NCBI GenBank assembly: GCA_965217825.1
Contig: OZ244571.1
Span: forward strand, 3,348,001-3,412,000
Source of the DNA: VXNE01 sp965217825
GTDB lineage: Bacteria > Pseudomonadota > Gammaproteobacteria > Pseudomonadales > Azotimanducaceae
Reading direction: 5' to 3'
Length of the DNA: 64,000 nt
Of this stretch, positions 51,254-60,504 are shown piece after piece. Below the pieces are notes generated by a model. That model had not been told where the DNA came from. It did not search any database and saw only the letters and a program-made list of their open reading frames with translations. The translations under genes and the position numbers were made by a program. Numbering within the stretch: position 1 is the first letter of the stretch; every line of letters begins with the position of its first letter.

Positions 51254-52251
51254 AACCCCTGCGCCGACGCGAGATCGAACAATTCAGTCTGTCGTTCCTC
51301 GACGTCATATGTTGCGGTTTCGGCGCCATCGTCCTGCTGCTGATCATCACCAAGACAATGGAGCCCATGGTGCTGGAAAGTTCGAGCATCGACCTCGACG
51401 GCCAGGTCATCGCCAAGCGGGAAGCCGTCAACGAGATACAGGGAGAGACCAGGGTGCTCAAGCGCCAGATTGCCGACGAGCGCAACCAACTGGAGCAAGT
51501 GCTCGAACTGCTGGCGCGGGTACGACGCGAACTGTCGGAGATTCTCGGTCAATTCACGACGACCAACGAGCAAGCGGACAAGCAATCGGTGGAAAAAAGT
51601 CGCCTAGCCGCCGCGAAACAGAGTCTGACCGAAGAGATGACGCGGCTGCTTGGTTCCGGTTTCACGCGGCAAAACAACATAATCGGCGGCATTACCGTCG
51701 ACTCCGAGTACATCATCTTCGTGATTGATACCTCGGGCAGCATGCAGAGCTACGCCTGGCCGCATGTGATCCGCAAGGTCGGCGAAACCCTCGATATCTA
51801 TCCCGATGTCAAGGGCATCCAGGTCATGAACGACATGGGAGACTACATGTTTCCCAGTTTTCGCGGCAGTTGGATGCCCGACTCCCCGGAGCGCCGCAGG
51901 GCGATCAAGAGCCGTCTTGCGACCTGGTCACCCTACAGCAACTCCAGCCCGGTCGAGGGTATCGAACAGGCCATCCGGACGTTCTGGTCGTCGGACAAGA
52001 AGATCAGCATCTACGTGTTCGGAGATGATTTCTCGACGCGCGACTCTATCGAGCAGGTCGTCGACCGGGTGGACATCATGAACGCCGCCGGCGAGGACGG
52101 CAGCCGTCGAGTCCGCATTCACGGCGTGGGGTTTCCCGTGATCTTCCAGGTGAGCAGCCAGCCGTTCTCAGCCTTCCGGTTCGCCGCGCTCATGCGGGAA
52201 CTGGCGTTTCGCAACAACGGTACCTTTGTCGGCTTGTCGGGTTTACAGTAG
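51250..52251 (+). CDS. membrane-anchored VWA-domain protein 2
   Basis: 333 residues from the ATG at 51250 (overlap ATGA). It has the same plan as its neighbour: anchor FSLSFLDVICCGFGAIVLLL with D18, coiled coil (about 45-135), and a VWA domain with canonical MIDAS DTSGS at 160-164. The anchor motif is shared with the upstream protein, but the VWA domains are quite different, so the two are ancient paralogues or share only the anchor. Probably a heteromeric pair. Confidence 0.78.
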   Translation: MKPLRRREIEQFSLSFLDVICCGFGAIVLLLIITKTMEPMVLESSSIDLDGQVIAKREAVNEIQGETRVLKRQIADERNQLEQVLELLARVRRELSEILGQFTTTNEQADKQSVEKSRLAAAKQSLTEEMTRLLGSGFTRQNNIIGGITVDSEYIIFVIDTSGSMQSYAWPHVIRKVGETLDIYPDVKGIQVMNDMGDYMFPSFRGSWMPDSPERRRAIKSRLATWSPYSNSSPVEGIEQAIRTFWSSDKKISIYVFGDDFSTRDSIEQVVDRVDIMNAAGEDGSRRVRIHGVGFPVIFQVSSQPFSAFRFAALMRELAFRNNGTFVGLSGLQ

Positions 52252-52279
52252 TCTTTGACCGCATGAATTGGCTGATGCC

Positions 52280-52933
52280 ATGAAGACTCGCGCCGCCAAT
52301 GCCCCGATGCACAGTGGCATGGCAGTGTTGCGCGTCGGGCTTTGGCCCTTCGCCGCGGCCTTCGCCGTCTTCGGTTGCACCGGCGCCAATGTCGTCGTCA
52401 ATACCGTTGTGCCCTCGCCGCTGGTGGAGCCCATTCCGATGCGCGTAGGCGTGTTCTTCGACGAATCGCTCAAGGGCTACGTCCACGAGGAAAGCCTGGA
52501 AGCCTACGGCGACTTCCGCATCGAACTCGGCTCCGTCCAGGTGCCCGTGTTCGAGCGCGTATTCGATGCGCTGTTCGAGGAGACGGTGCCGCTCCCGTCC
52601 ATGGAAGCGGACGATGGGGTCGCCGCGGTTATCGTGCCGGTTTTCGAAGAGCTGCAGTTCTCGATTCCCGCGCAAACCCGGGGTGAATTTTTCGAGGTCT
52701 GGATCAAGTATCGGATCGATGTCTATGAGCCCGACGGCGAACTGCTGGCGAGTTGGCCGCTACCCGCCTATGGCAAAAGCAACGAACGCAACTTCGGATT
52801 CATGGAGGACTCGAAGGGATCGGGGTTGACCGAGGCCTCCGTGAGGGCGCTTCGCGACGCCGCCGCACACCTGTCGTTCTACTTTCCGCGCGTGCCCGAG
52901 GTGGCAGAATTGATCGAGGCGTCACAAGGATGA
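52280..52933 (+). CDS. lipoprotein, unknown family
   Basis: 217 residues from the ATG at 52280. The lipobox is FAVFGC with C33. The mature domain (about 45-217) is an alternating alpha/beta protein: PMRVGVFFDESLKGYVHEES, then FFEVWIKYRIDVYEPDGELL, which resembles small periplasmic lipoproteins of the ABC-auxiliary or LptE type. Function not known. Placed 28 bp after the VWA genes. The downstream 185 bp carry two hairpin repeats before the last lipoprotein gene. Confidence 0.65.
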   Translation: MKTRAANAPMHSGMAVLRVGLWPFAAAFAVFGCTGANVVVNTVVPSPLVEPIPMRVGVFFDESLKGYVHEESLEAYGDFRIELGSVQVPVFERVFDALFEETVPLPSMEADDGVAAVIVPVFEELQFSIPAQTRGEFFEVWIKYRIDVYEPDGELLASWPLPAYGKSNERNFGFMEDSKGSGLTEASVRALRDAAAHLSFYFPRVPEVAELIEASQG

Positions 52934-52974
52934 AAGTGCCCCACAGCCGGCGCCTTCGGCTTCGCCCGTTTCTT

Positions 52975-53045
52975 GCGAGGGGTACCCCCTCGCGCTGCTG
53001 TCTTCTTGCGAGGGGTACCCCCTCGCGCTCCCCGGCTGAAGGCTC
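52975..53045 (+). repeat. REP-like hairpin repeats, copies 2 and 3
   Basis: Two stems GCGAGGGG/CCCCTCGC with loop TAC at 52975-52993 and 53008-53026, separated by GCTGCTGTCTTCTT. The second is followed by GCTCCCCGGCTGAAGGCTCC, as in copy 1. Together they could fold into a longer structure or act as a partial transcription stop between the two lipoprotein genes. Confidence 0.85.
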
Positions 53046-53068
53046 CTGGCCCAGCCCCGCTCGTCGAC

Positions 53069-53121
53069 CATGGAACAACCGTCCCTGGTCGCTAACGCTC
53101 CCAAGAGACGTTTGTTCCATG
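53069..53121 (+). promoter_or_regulatory. inverted repeat that includes the start codon of the next gene
   Basis: CATGGAACAA (53069-53078) and TTGTTCCATG (53112-53121) are perfect 10-bp arms, 33 nt apart. The right arm ends in the ATG of the lipoprotein gene. No ribosome-binding site lies in front of the ATG outside this structure. The stem could block translation until opened, or be an operator. Confidence 0.5.
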
Positions 53122-53820
53122 CAAGTTTCGTTGTTCCCGACATCGCTCGCTCAAGCTCTCCGTCTGGTCGGCATCGGCGCGATGGGCTTCTGTGCCGTCG
53201 CGCTCGCGGGCTGCGTGACCGCCACCGTGCAGGAGGTTCGCGAAGCGCGCACGGGAATCAGCGAAGACGACCTCGTGGTGGTCCTCGGACGCAGGCACAA
53301 GACCAGCAGCGAAACGGAAACGGACTTCATCGATTGCGTCAGTGAGAAGATTACGCGCAAGAGCAACGGGGTCAACGTCATGTCGGAAGGCGAATTCGTG
53401 GACGCGGTATTCCCCTGGTTCGAGCCGCGCACAGCGCCGCTGGACGTAAGCGATCTGTCCAACGTGATCTCCAGACCCCTGGTCGCCGAACGCATCGATG
53501 AAATCGGCGTGCGCTACCTGGTCTGGATCGAGGGCAACACCGTTCGGTCCGCGGAATCCGGCAGGCTCACCTGCAACATAGTGAGCGGCACCATACCCGC
53601 ATGCATCGGTTTCCTGTCCTGGGACAGCGATTCGAACTACGAAGCGTCAATCTGGGACGTCAAGACCGGCGTTCACGCGGGAAGGGTGAGCGCCGAAGCC
53701 AGTGGAACGAGTTTCGTGCCCGCTGTCGTCGTGCCGATACCGATCATTGCGCAGGTGCGACAGAGCGCCTGTACCGGCCTGTCGGACCAACTCCGCACGT
53801 TCCTCGCCAGCGAATCCTGA
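53119..53820 (+). CDS. lipoprotein, unknown family
   Basis: 233 residues from the ATG at 53119. The lipobox is VALAGC at C32 after IGAMGFCAVALAGC. The mature protein has EDDLVVVLGRRHKTSSETET, then a domain with FIDCVSEKI, RYLVWIEGNTVRSAESGRLT and SYEASIWDVKTG-like strands. This is the pattern of periplasmic lipoproteins of the GNA1162/CsgG-like alpha/beta type. Assignment is weak. It is last in the cluster, set off by the repeats, and may be transcribed separately. Confidence 0.65.
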   Translation: MQVSLFPTSLAQALRLVGIGAMGFCAVALAGCVTATVQEVREARTGISEDDLVVVLGRRHKTSSETETDFIDCVSEKITRKSNGVNVMSEGEFVDAVFPWFEPRTAPLDVSDLSNVISRPLVAERIDEIGVRYLVWIEGNTVRSAESGRLTCNIVSGTIPACIGFLSWDSDSNYEASIWDVKTGVHAGRVSAEASGTSFVPAVVVPIPIIAQVRQSACTGLSDQLRTFLASES

Positions 53821-53821
53821 G

Positions 53822-53865
53822 AGCCTTCAGCCCGGGGAGCGCGAGGGGGTACCCCTCGCAAGAAA
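53822..53865 (-). repeat. REP-like hairpin repeat, copy 4 (inverted)
   Basis: GAGCCTTCAGCCCGGGGAGC precedes the stem GCGAGGGG-GTA-CCCCTCGC at 53841-53859, followed by AAGAAA. It is the reverse complement of copies 1-3 and begins one base after the lipoprotein stop, so it may also act as a terminator. Confidence 0.85.
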
Positions 53866-53927
53866 CGGCAGCGCGAGGAGCGGGTTGGCGACGCGGCTCA
53901 ACTGGTCTATCCTACAGACTAGTCCTA

Positions 53928-53942
53928 TATTCGGGTCGAATA
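53928..53942. promoter_or_regulatory. operator candidate of the Phd/PIN pair
   Basis: TATTCG-GGT-CGAATA is an inverted repeat 7 bp upstream of the antitoxin ATG, in the only AT-rich stretch of the gap. Antitoxins of this class repress their promoters through such sites. Confidence 0.5.
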
Positions 53943-53948
53943 GAAAAC

Positions 53949-54209
53949 ATGAAGAGTACGGTGCGGGTCACAGCGTACGAATGCAAGACCAGGCAGGCGG
54001 AGATCTTCAGGCGAGCCGCTGCTGGCGAGACGATCATCGTCACCAACCACGGCGTGCCACACGTGGAAATCCGCAAGGCACCCGCCGACGAGGAGAGCAT
54101 CGTCGGCGCCGTCCAGGCGCTTTCCGCCTTGCAGCGAATGCAGTTGGCAGTGGGAGCAGGCGGGAGCCAGGAGGAACTGCGCCGTATGCAAGAGGAGGGG
54201 CGCGACTAA
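53949..54209 (+). CDS. Phd/YefM-type antitoxin
   Basis: 86 residues from the ATG at 53949. The Phd fold is visible as VTAYECKTRQAEIFRRAAAG followed by ETIIVTNHGVPHVEIRKAP. The C-terminal helix (LQRMQLAVGAGGSQEELRRM) should cover the toxin. Stop and toxin start overlap by one base (TAATG). Confidence 0.87.
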   Translation: MKSTVRVTAYECKTRQAEIFRRAAAGETIIVTNHGVPHVEIRKAPADEESIVGAVQALSALQRMQLAVGAGGSQEELRRMQEEGRD

Positions 54210-54643
54210 TGGCGGCGGAAACCATCGTGCTCGACAACAGCATTAACACCCGCCTGCTTTGGCCAGATGCCGAAAGTCCGGAAAACAACCGGTACGCGCT
54301 CAAGGTGATTCGGCAAGCGGCTAACGGAAGCGTGTTCCATGTGCCCACGATCTGGCACTACGAGGCCGCGCATGTGGCCGCTACGCTGGTGCGAACGGGC
54401 CAAGTGTCGCAAGCGAGCGCGGTGCACTATTTCGAGCAAGTTGCCTTGCTGCCGATCATGACGGATACGCCCAGCCATGCGCACGCGGCCACGGCAACTT
54501 TCACCTTGAGCATCCATTTCGGTCTGTCCGTTTACGATGCCGCCTACCTGGAACTCGTCCTACGTGTGGGCGGCACGTTGGCGACCAACGACAAGTGGTT
54601 GCGGACTGCCACCCTTCGCGCAGGTGCATCTGTGTTCGAGTGA
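54209..54643 (+). CDS. PIN-domain toxin
   Basis: 144 residues from the ATG at 54209. PIN residues are Asp in IVLDNSINTRLLW, Glu in TIWHYEAAHVAAT, Asp in GLSVYDAAYLELVLR and Asp in TLATNDKWLRTATLR. The first motif has DNS instead of DTN, a common variant. It should act as a RNase. Hairpin repeats begin just behind its stop. Confidence 0.87.
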   Translation: MAAETIVLDNSINTRLLWPDAESPENNRYALKVIRQAANGSVFHVPTIWHYEAAHVAATLVRTGQVSQASAVHYFEQVALLPIMTDTPSHAHAATATFTLSIHFGLSVYDAAYLELVLRVGGTLATNDKWLRTATLRAGASVFE

Positions 54644-54644
54644 C

Positions 54645-54745
54645 GCGAGGGGATTTCCCCTCGCAACAAAGCCCTCAGCCGGGGAGCACGAGGGGATTTC
54701 CCCTCGCAAGAAAACAGCAGCGCGAGGGGGTAGCCCTCGCAACAA
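54645..54745 (-). repeat. REP-like hairpin repeats, copies 5 to 7
   Basis: Three stems in tandem: GCGAGGGG-ATTT-CCCCTCGC at 54645-54664, CGAGGGG-ATTT-CCCCTCG at 54689-54706, and GCGAGGG-GGTAG-CCCTCGC at 54722-54740, joined by AACAAAGCCC and GAAAACAGCAG spacers. Compensated changes preserve pairing while the loop differs from copies 1-4. They fill the gap between two convergent genes and could terminate both. Confidence 0.85.
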
Positions 54746-54750
54746 AGCCC

Positions 54751-55404
54751 CTACTCCTTCAACGGACCGCGAACCTCCAGTACCTCGCCGTGGAAGCGCC
54801 TTGGCTCCACCGCGTACCACTCGGTCAGTTCGGTCCTCAATCCCTTCCTCTTCGCGCAGTGGTCCACAAGCTCGTAGAACGGCGGACGGCCCGGATCGAC
54901 GATGACGACGCGGGCAGCACCCCCCCGGATAGCGCGCGCAACCAGGTTGAGCATGGGCTTCACCATTCTGTCCCAATAGCAGACGTCCGCGCCGACGACC
55001 AGGTTCTCCTGGGCAAGACGCCTGGTGGTCAGGTTCTCGAACCGTTTGTGCAGACTTTCCACCTCGACATCGTTGAGAACCTCCAGGAGTTTCAGATAGG
55101 GAAAGACGTGCTGGTCGGCGTCGACACTCGTGACCCGGGCATCAAACGTCTTGGCGCAGTACACGCCCGCAGCGCCCCAACCACATCCGATTTCCATCAC
55201 CCGGGCGCGCATTTGCGGCGGATGGTGCTGCAGGTAGTCCATCAGAATGAAACTCGACTGCCAGGTCCTGTCGCCGTGAAGCGATGGTGCGTGGGCGCGC
55301 TTCAGTCGCTTCACAAACCGGTGCTGCGACTGCAACAGGTAAAGCCCGTACGCCTTGTAGATGTGATCTTCCGGCATTTGCTCGAGTTTCGGCATAGTCA
55401 GCAT
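54751..55404 (-). CDS. class I SAM-dependent methyltransferase
   Basis: 217 residues. The SAM-binding motif I is VMEIGCGWGAAGVYCAKTFD (about 69-88), with acidic motif II VTSVDAD and motif post-I LVVGADVCYWD. The layout is like family-16 (lysine or small-molecule) methyltransferases. The substrate is unknown. The gene is transcribed away from the suf operon, with 106 bp between the starts that carry the suf promoter. An in-frame ATG at 55395 (MPKLEQMPEDHIYKAYG) is a possible alternative start. Confidence 0.8.
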   Translation of the reverse strand: MLTMPKLEQMPEDHIYKAYGLYLLQSQHRFVKRLKRAHAPSLHGDRTWQSSFILMDYLQHHPPQMRARVMEIGCGWGAAGVYCAKTFDARVTSVDADQHVFPYLKLLEVLNDVEVESLHKRFENLTTRRLAQENLVVGADVCYWDRMVKPMLNLVARAIRGGAARVVIVDPGRPPFYELVDHCAKRKGLRTELTEWYAVEPRRFHGEVLEVRGPLKE

Positions 55405-55471
55405 CTTAGTTCTCCGCGAAGGCGAATTGCATCCCTCGGCGCCCGCGGTCAGGTTGCAATGCGCGATAATT

Positions 55472-55510
55472 CCCGAGTGTTTTAGTCAGGAATTTGGCTA
55501 TAATGGCTTC
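55472..55510 (+). promoter_or_regulatory. IscR-like box and promoter of the suf operon
   Basis: The minus strand of 55472-55494 contains GACTAAAACACTCGGG, close to the type 1 IscR binding site. TATAAT at 55499-55504 lies seven bases before the sufB ATG, and there is no ribosome-binding site. Transcription from this -10 would start at or beside the ATG, implying a leaderless message. No iscR gene precedes sufB here. Confidence 0.65.
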
Positions 55511-56968
<1,458 letters not shown>

Positions 56969-57004
56969 CACGCCCCGAGACTCCGACAACACAGGAACCG
57001 GCCG

Positions 57005-57754
57005 ATGCTTGAAATCGTAGACCTGCACGCACGAGCCGCGGGCAACCCGATCCTCAAGGGCATCGATCTCACGGTCCGAGCGGGCGAGGTACACGCCATC
57101 ATGGGTCCCAACGGTTCGGGCAAGAGCACATTGGCCAATGCCCTGGCCGGTCGGCCCGATGTCGAAGTGACCGCCGGCGACATGCGCCTCGAAGGCACCA
57201 GCCTGATCGGGCTGCCGCCGGAGGCGCGCGCCCATCTCGGCCTGTTCCTCGCCTTTCAATATCCGGTGGAGATACCCGGAGTCAGCAACATGGAGTTCCT
57301 GAAGGCGGCCGTGGACAGCCGCAATTCGGCGCTTGAACGCGAGGAGTTGTCTGCACCGGCGTTCGTGACGCTGGCGCGGGAGGCTGCGGCGCGACTGCAC
57401 CTCGCGCCGGAGTTTCTGAGACGCGGCGTCAACGCGGGCTTTTCCGGAGGCGAGAAGAAGCGCAACGAGATACTGCAGATGCTGCTGCTCGAGCCGAAAC
57501 TCGCGGTGCTCGACGAAACCGACTCCGGCCTCGATATCGACGCGCTGCGCACGGTTGCGCGCGGCGTCAGCACATTCGCGTCCGAGACGAACGGCGTGCT
57601 GCTGATCACGCACTATCAGCGCCTGCTCGACCATATCACCCCGGACTTCGTGCATGTCCTCTTGGACGGCAGGATCGTCCAGACCGGTGACAAGTCCCTC
57701 GCCCAGGAGCTCGAGGCCGACGGCTATTCTCGTTTGGCGGAAGCGGAAACGTGA
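57005..57754 (+). CDS. sufC: Fe-S assembly ATPase SufC
   Basis: 249 residues. ABC ATPase with Walker A GPNGSGKST (34-42), signature FSGGEKKRNEI, Walker B LAVLDETDSGLDIDA and H-loop LLITHYQRLL. It powers the SufBCD scaffold. Its stop overlaps the sufD GTG by 4 bp. Confidence 0.97.
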   Translation: MLEIVDLHARAAGNPILKGIDLTVRAGEVHAIMGPNGSGKSTLANALAGRPDVEVTAGDMRLEGTSLIGLPPEARAHLGLFLAFQYPVEIPGVSNMEFLKAAVDSRNSALEREELSAPAFVTLAREAAARLHLAPEFLRRGVNAGFSGGEKKRNEILQMLLLEPKLAVLDETDSGLDIDALRTVARGVSTFASETNGVLLITHYQRLLDHITPDFVHVLLDGRIVQTGDKSLAQELEADGYSRLAEAET

Positions 57755-58926
57755 CCGCCGCAGAACTGTTCCACGCGCGCGTCCTCAACGGCGCGCGGCA
57801 GCAGGTCGGCCGACGGGACCAACCATGCTACGCCCCCTGGCTGGACCGCGGACCAAGTCTCGCCGCGCTGGCGGACCTACCCCTGCCCGAGCCGAGGTCA
57901 TATACGTGGGAGTATTCGAATCCCAACCCCTGGTACGAACGCCACGCATTGGGTCCGGACGATCATGGGCCCGCCGAGGGGATCGTCGCATCCCAAGGCG
58001 TCGAAGTCGCGGACTTCGACACGGCGGGCCACCGGGAACGCGGCATCGTCGAGGCCAACCTCAACGCCACCATAGACCGGCGCCGCTATCCGCTCGCCGC
58101 AGTCAACGATGTCCTGCTGCGCCGGGGAGTCGTCATCGAAGTACCCGAACAAGCCCGCGAGGCCGAGATCGAACTGGGGTCTTTGGGCGGCGGCTTCGAA
58201 CGCGTTCTGCTCATCGTCGGCGAGGGCGCAGCAGCGACGCTGGTCGAACGCCCCGCCGCGCCGACCCATCGCGTCGTCGAGTGTCTCATCCGCACCGGTG
58301 GCAGCTTGCGCCACACGCGCCTGCAAGGCGCCGCGGACTCGCTCGAATACCACCTGGTATCGACCCGAGTGGACGCGCACGCGCGATACCGCTTCGCGCA
58401 GTACGCCCAAGGGGCCGCGATGCGGCGCAACGATATCCACGTCGAAGCGGCGGGCGATGGCGCGGACATAGAGATTCACGGCGCCTGGCGTCTATCGAAT
58501 CGCCAGCACCTCGACACGCAGATCAACGTGCATCACAGGATTGGCGGAGGAATCAGCCGCCAGACCGTGCGGGGCGTGGTGGACGATCGCGCCAAGGCCG
58601 TATTCAACGGCCGCATCCACATCGCTCCGCACGCGCAACGCACCGACGCGGCGCTTTCCACGAAGCACATGCTTCTATCACCCCTTGCCCAGGCCTATGC
58701 CAAGCCGGAGCTCGAAATCTACGCCAACGATGTGCAGTGCGCCCACGGCGCCACGATGGGCCAAATTGACGGCGATGCCCTCTTCTACCTCCGCTCTCGG
58801 GGTATCGACGAGCCCGGCGCGCGCGATCTCCTGATCGCCGGCTTCCTCGAGGAAGCCCTGGCCGACCTCCAGCGCGATGAAGCGCGCGCATTGCTCAGCC
58901 CGCAAGCGCGGGAACGGTTGGCGTGA
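57751..58926 (+). CDS. sufD: Fe-S assembly protein SufD
   Basis: 391 residues from a GTG. SufB-like beta-helix with EVADFDTAGHRERG, NRQHLDTQINVHHRIGGGIS, then VFNGRIHIAPHAQRTDAALS, and the typical end YANDVQCAHGATMGQIDGDA carrying the conserved His. It completes the SufBC2D scaffold. Start is coupled to sufC, and sufS begins 7 bp after its stop. Confidence 0.95.
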   Translation: MTAAELFHARVLNGARQQVGRRDQPCYAPWLDRGPSLAALADLPLPEPRSYTWEYSNPNPWYERHALGPDDHGPAEGIVASQGVEVADFDTAGHRERGIVEANLNATIDRRRYPLAAVNDVLLRRGVVIEVPEQAREAEIELGSLGGGFERVLLIVGEGAAATLVERPAAPTHRVVECLIRTGGSLRHTRLQGAADSLEYHLVSTRVDAHARYRFAQYAQGAAMRRNDIHVEAAGDGADIEIHGAWRLSNRQHLDTQINVHHRIGGGISRQTVRGVVDDRAKAVFNGRIHIAPHAQRTDAALSTKHMLLSPLAQAYAKPELEIYANDVQCAHGATMGQIDGDALFYLRSRGIDEPGARDLLIAGFLEEALADLQRDEARALLSPQARERLA

Positions 58927-58933
58927 AAGAACG

Positions 58934-60139
58934 ATGACATTCGATGCCCATGCCGCAGCACGCGATTTCCCGCTCATCGAACGCGGGACCAACGTCTACC
59001 TGGACAACGCGGCCACCACGCAAAAGCCGGTCGTGGTCCTCGACGCCGTACGCCGGTACTACGAGACGACCAACGCCAACGTGCACCGCGCCGCGCACGC
59101 GTTGAGCGATGCCGCCACGCAAGCGTTCGAGTCGGCGCGCGCGGACGTCGCCCGGTGGATCAATGCCAAGACGACGGCCGAGATCGTGTGGACGCGGGGC
59201 ACGACCGAATCCATCAACCTCGTCGCCCAATCCTATGGCGGTTCCGTGCTCAGGCCCGGCGACCGCGTGCTGATCACGGAACTCGAACACCACTCCAACA
59301 TCGTGCCCTGGCAACTCGTCTGCGCGAAGACCGGCGCGACCCTGGCCGCAGCGGAGGTCACCGCCGATGGATGCATCGACATCGACGATTTCGAGGCCAA
59401 GCTCGACGGCAACACGAAGATCGTCGCATTCGGACACGTGTCGAACGCCCTCGGCACGGTGAATCCCGTCCGCGACCTTGTCTCCAAAGCCAGAGCCGCA
59501 GGCGCCGTGACAGTGGTCGACGGCGCCCAGGCGATGGCGCACTTTCGCGTCGACGTGCGAGAACTCGGTTGCGACTTCTATGCCTTCTCGGGCCACAAGA
59601 TGTACGCGCCGACCGGAATCGGAGTGCTGTATGGTCGCGAAGAACTGCTTGAAGCCATGCCGCCGTGGCAGGCCGGCGGCGAAATGATCGAAGAAGTACG
59701 CATAGAATCAACCACTTATGCCCGCCTGCCATTCAAGTTCGAAGCCGGCACGCCCAACATCGCGGGCGCGATCGGTCTCGGCGCCGCCATCAGCTACCTC
59801 GAAGGGGTGGACGTCAACGCACTGGCCAGCCACGAAAGCCACTTGCTGCGGACCGCCACCTCTGCCCTGAGCCAGGTCGAAGGCATTCGCATCCTCGGCA
59901 CGGCCCCCGACAAGGGCCCCGTGCTGTCGTTCCTGATGGAAGGCGCACACCCGCACGATGTCGGGACCCTGCTCGACCAACAGGGGATCGCCGTGCGCAC
60001 AGGGCACCACTGCGCCATGCCCCTGATGCGGCGCTTGGGAGTCCCCGGCACCGTCAGGGCGTCGTTTGCCCTGTATAATTCAACGACCGACGTCGAGCGG
60101 CTGATCGCCGGCGTCCACAAGACGAGGTCCTTCCTATGA
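58934..60139 (+). CDS. sufS: cysteine desulfurase SufS
   Basis: 401 residues from the ATG at 58934. PLP lysine K222 in FSGHKMYAPTGIGVLYG, and catalytic cysteine C360 in VRTGHHCAMPLMRRLG, as in class II desulfurases. It draws sulfur from cysteine and hands it to SufE. The end overlaps sufA by 4 bp. Confidence 0.97.
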   Translation: MTFDAHAAARDFPLIERGTNVYLDNAATTQKPVVVLDAVRRYYETTNANVHRAAHALSDAATQAFESARADVARWINAKTTAEIVWTRGTTESINLVAQSYGGSVLRPGDRVLITELEHHSNIVPWQLVCAKTGATLAAAEVTADGCIDIDDFEAKLDGNTKIVAFGHVSNALGTVNPVRDLVSKARAAGAVTVVDGAQAMAHFRVDVRELGCDFYAFSGHKMYAPTGIGVLYGREELLEAMPPWQAGGEMIEEVRIESTTYARLPFKFEAGTPNIAGAIGLGAAISYLEGVDVNALASHESHLLRTATSALSQVEGIRILGTAPDKGPVLSFLMEGAHPHDVGTLLDQQGIAVRTGHHCAMPLMRRLGVPGTVRASFALYNSTTDVERLIAGVHKTRSFL

Positions 60140-60504
60140 CGGACACCGCAACGCAAGGCTACGATCCGGAGAGCATCACGATCACCGCCAAGGCCTTGGC
60201 GCATGTGAAGCAGCAACTTCGCGGCCAGGGCGCAACCGTGCTGGTGCTCGGCGTCAAGGAGAGCGGGTGCAACGGATACATGTACGAACTCGACTATGCG
60301 CGAGGCGATATGGCCAACGGTCGATCATTTCGTTTCGCCGAGGGTGTGAGCGTATTCGTCGAGAATCAGGACTGGCCCCTGGTGCGCGGCACCGAGATCG
60401 ACTATGAGACCGAGGGACTGAATTCGATGCTCAAGTTCAACAATCCGAACGCCGACGCCAAGTGCGGCTGCGGCGAAAGTTTCTCTATCGCGTCGGCCGG
60501 CTGA
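60136..60504 (+). CDS. sufA: A-type Fe-S carrier (SufA/ErpA-like)
   Basis: 122 residues with three conserved cysteines: C45 in GVKESGCNGYMYELDY and C110/C112 in CGCGESFSI. It takes Fe-S clusters from SufBCD and delivers them to targets. Position inside the operon after sufS and before sufT favours SufA over ErpA. Confidence 0.92.
   Translation: MTDTATQGYDPESITITAKALAHVKQQLRGQGATVLVLGVKESGCNGYMYELDYARGDMANGRSFRFAEGVSVFVENQDWPLVRGTEIDYETEGLNSMLKFNNPNADAKCGCGESFSIASAG

Noticed and set aside
48108..53820. Zorya-type phage defence (ZorA-like channel)
   Set aside because: No ZorB-like OmpA partner, helicase or nuclease; neighbours are lipoproteins, PEGA and VWA proteins.
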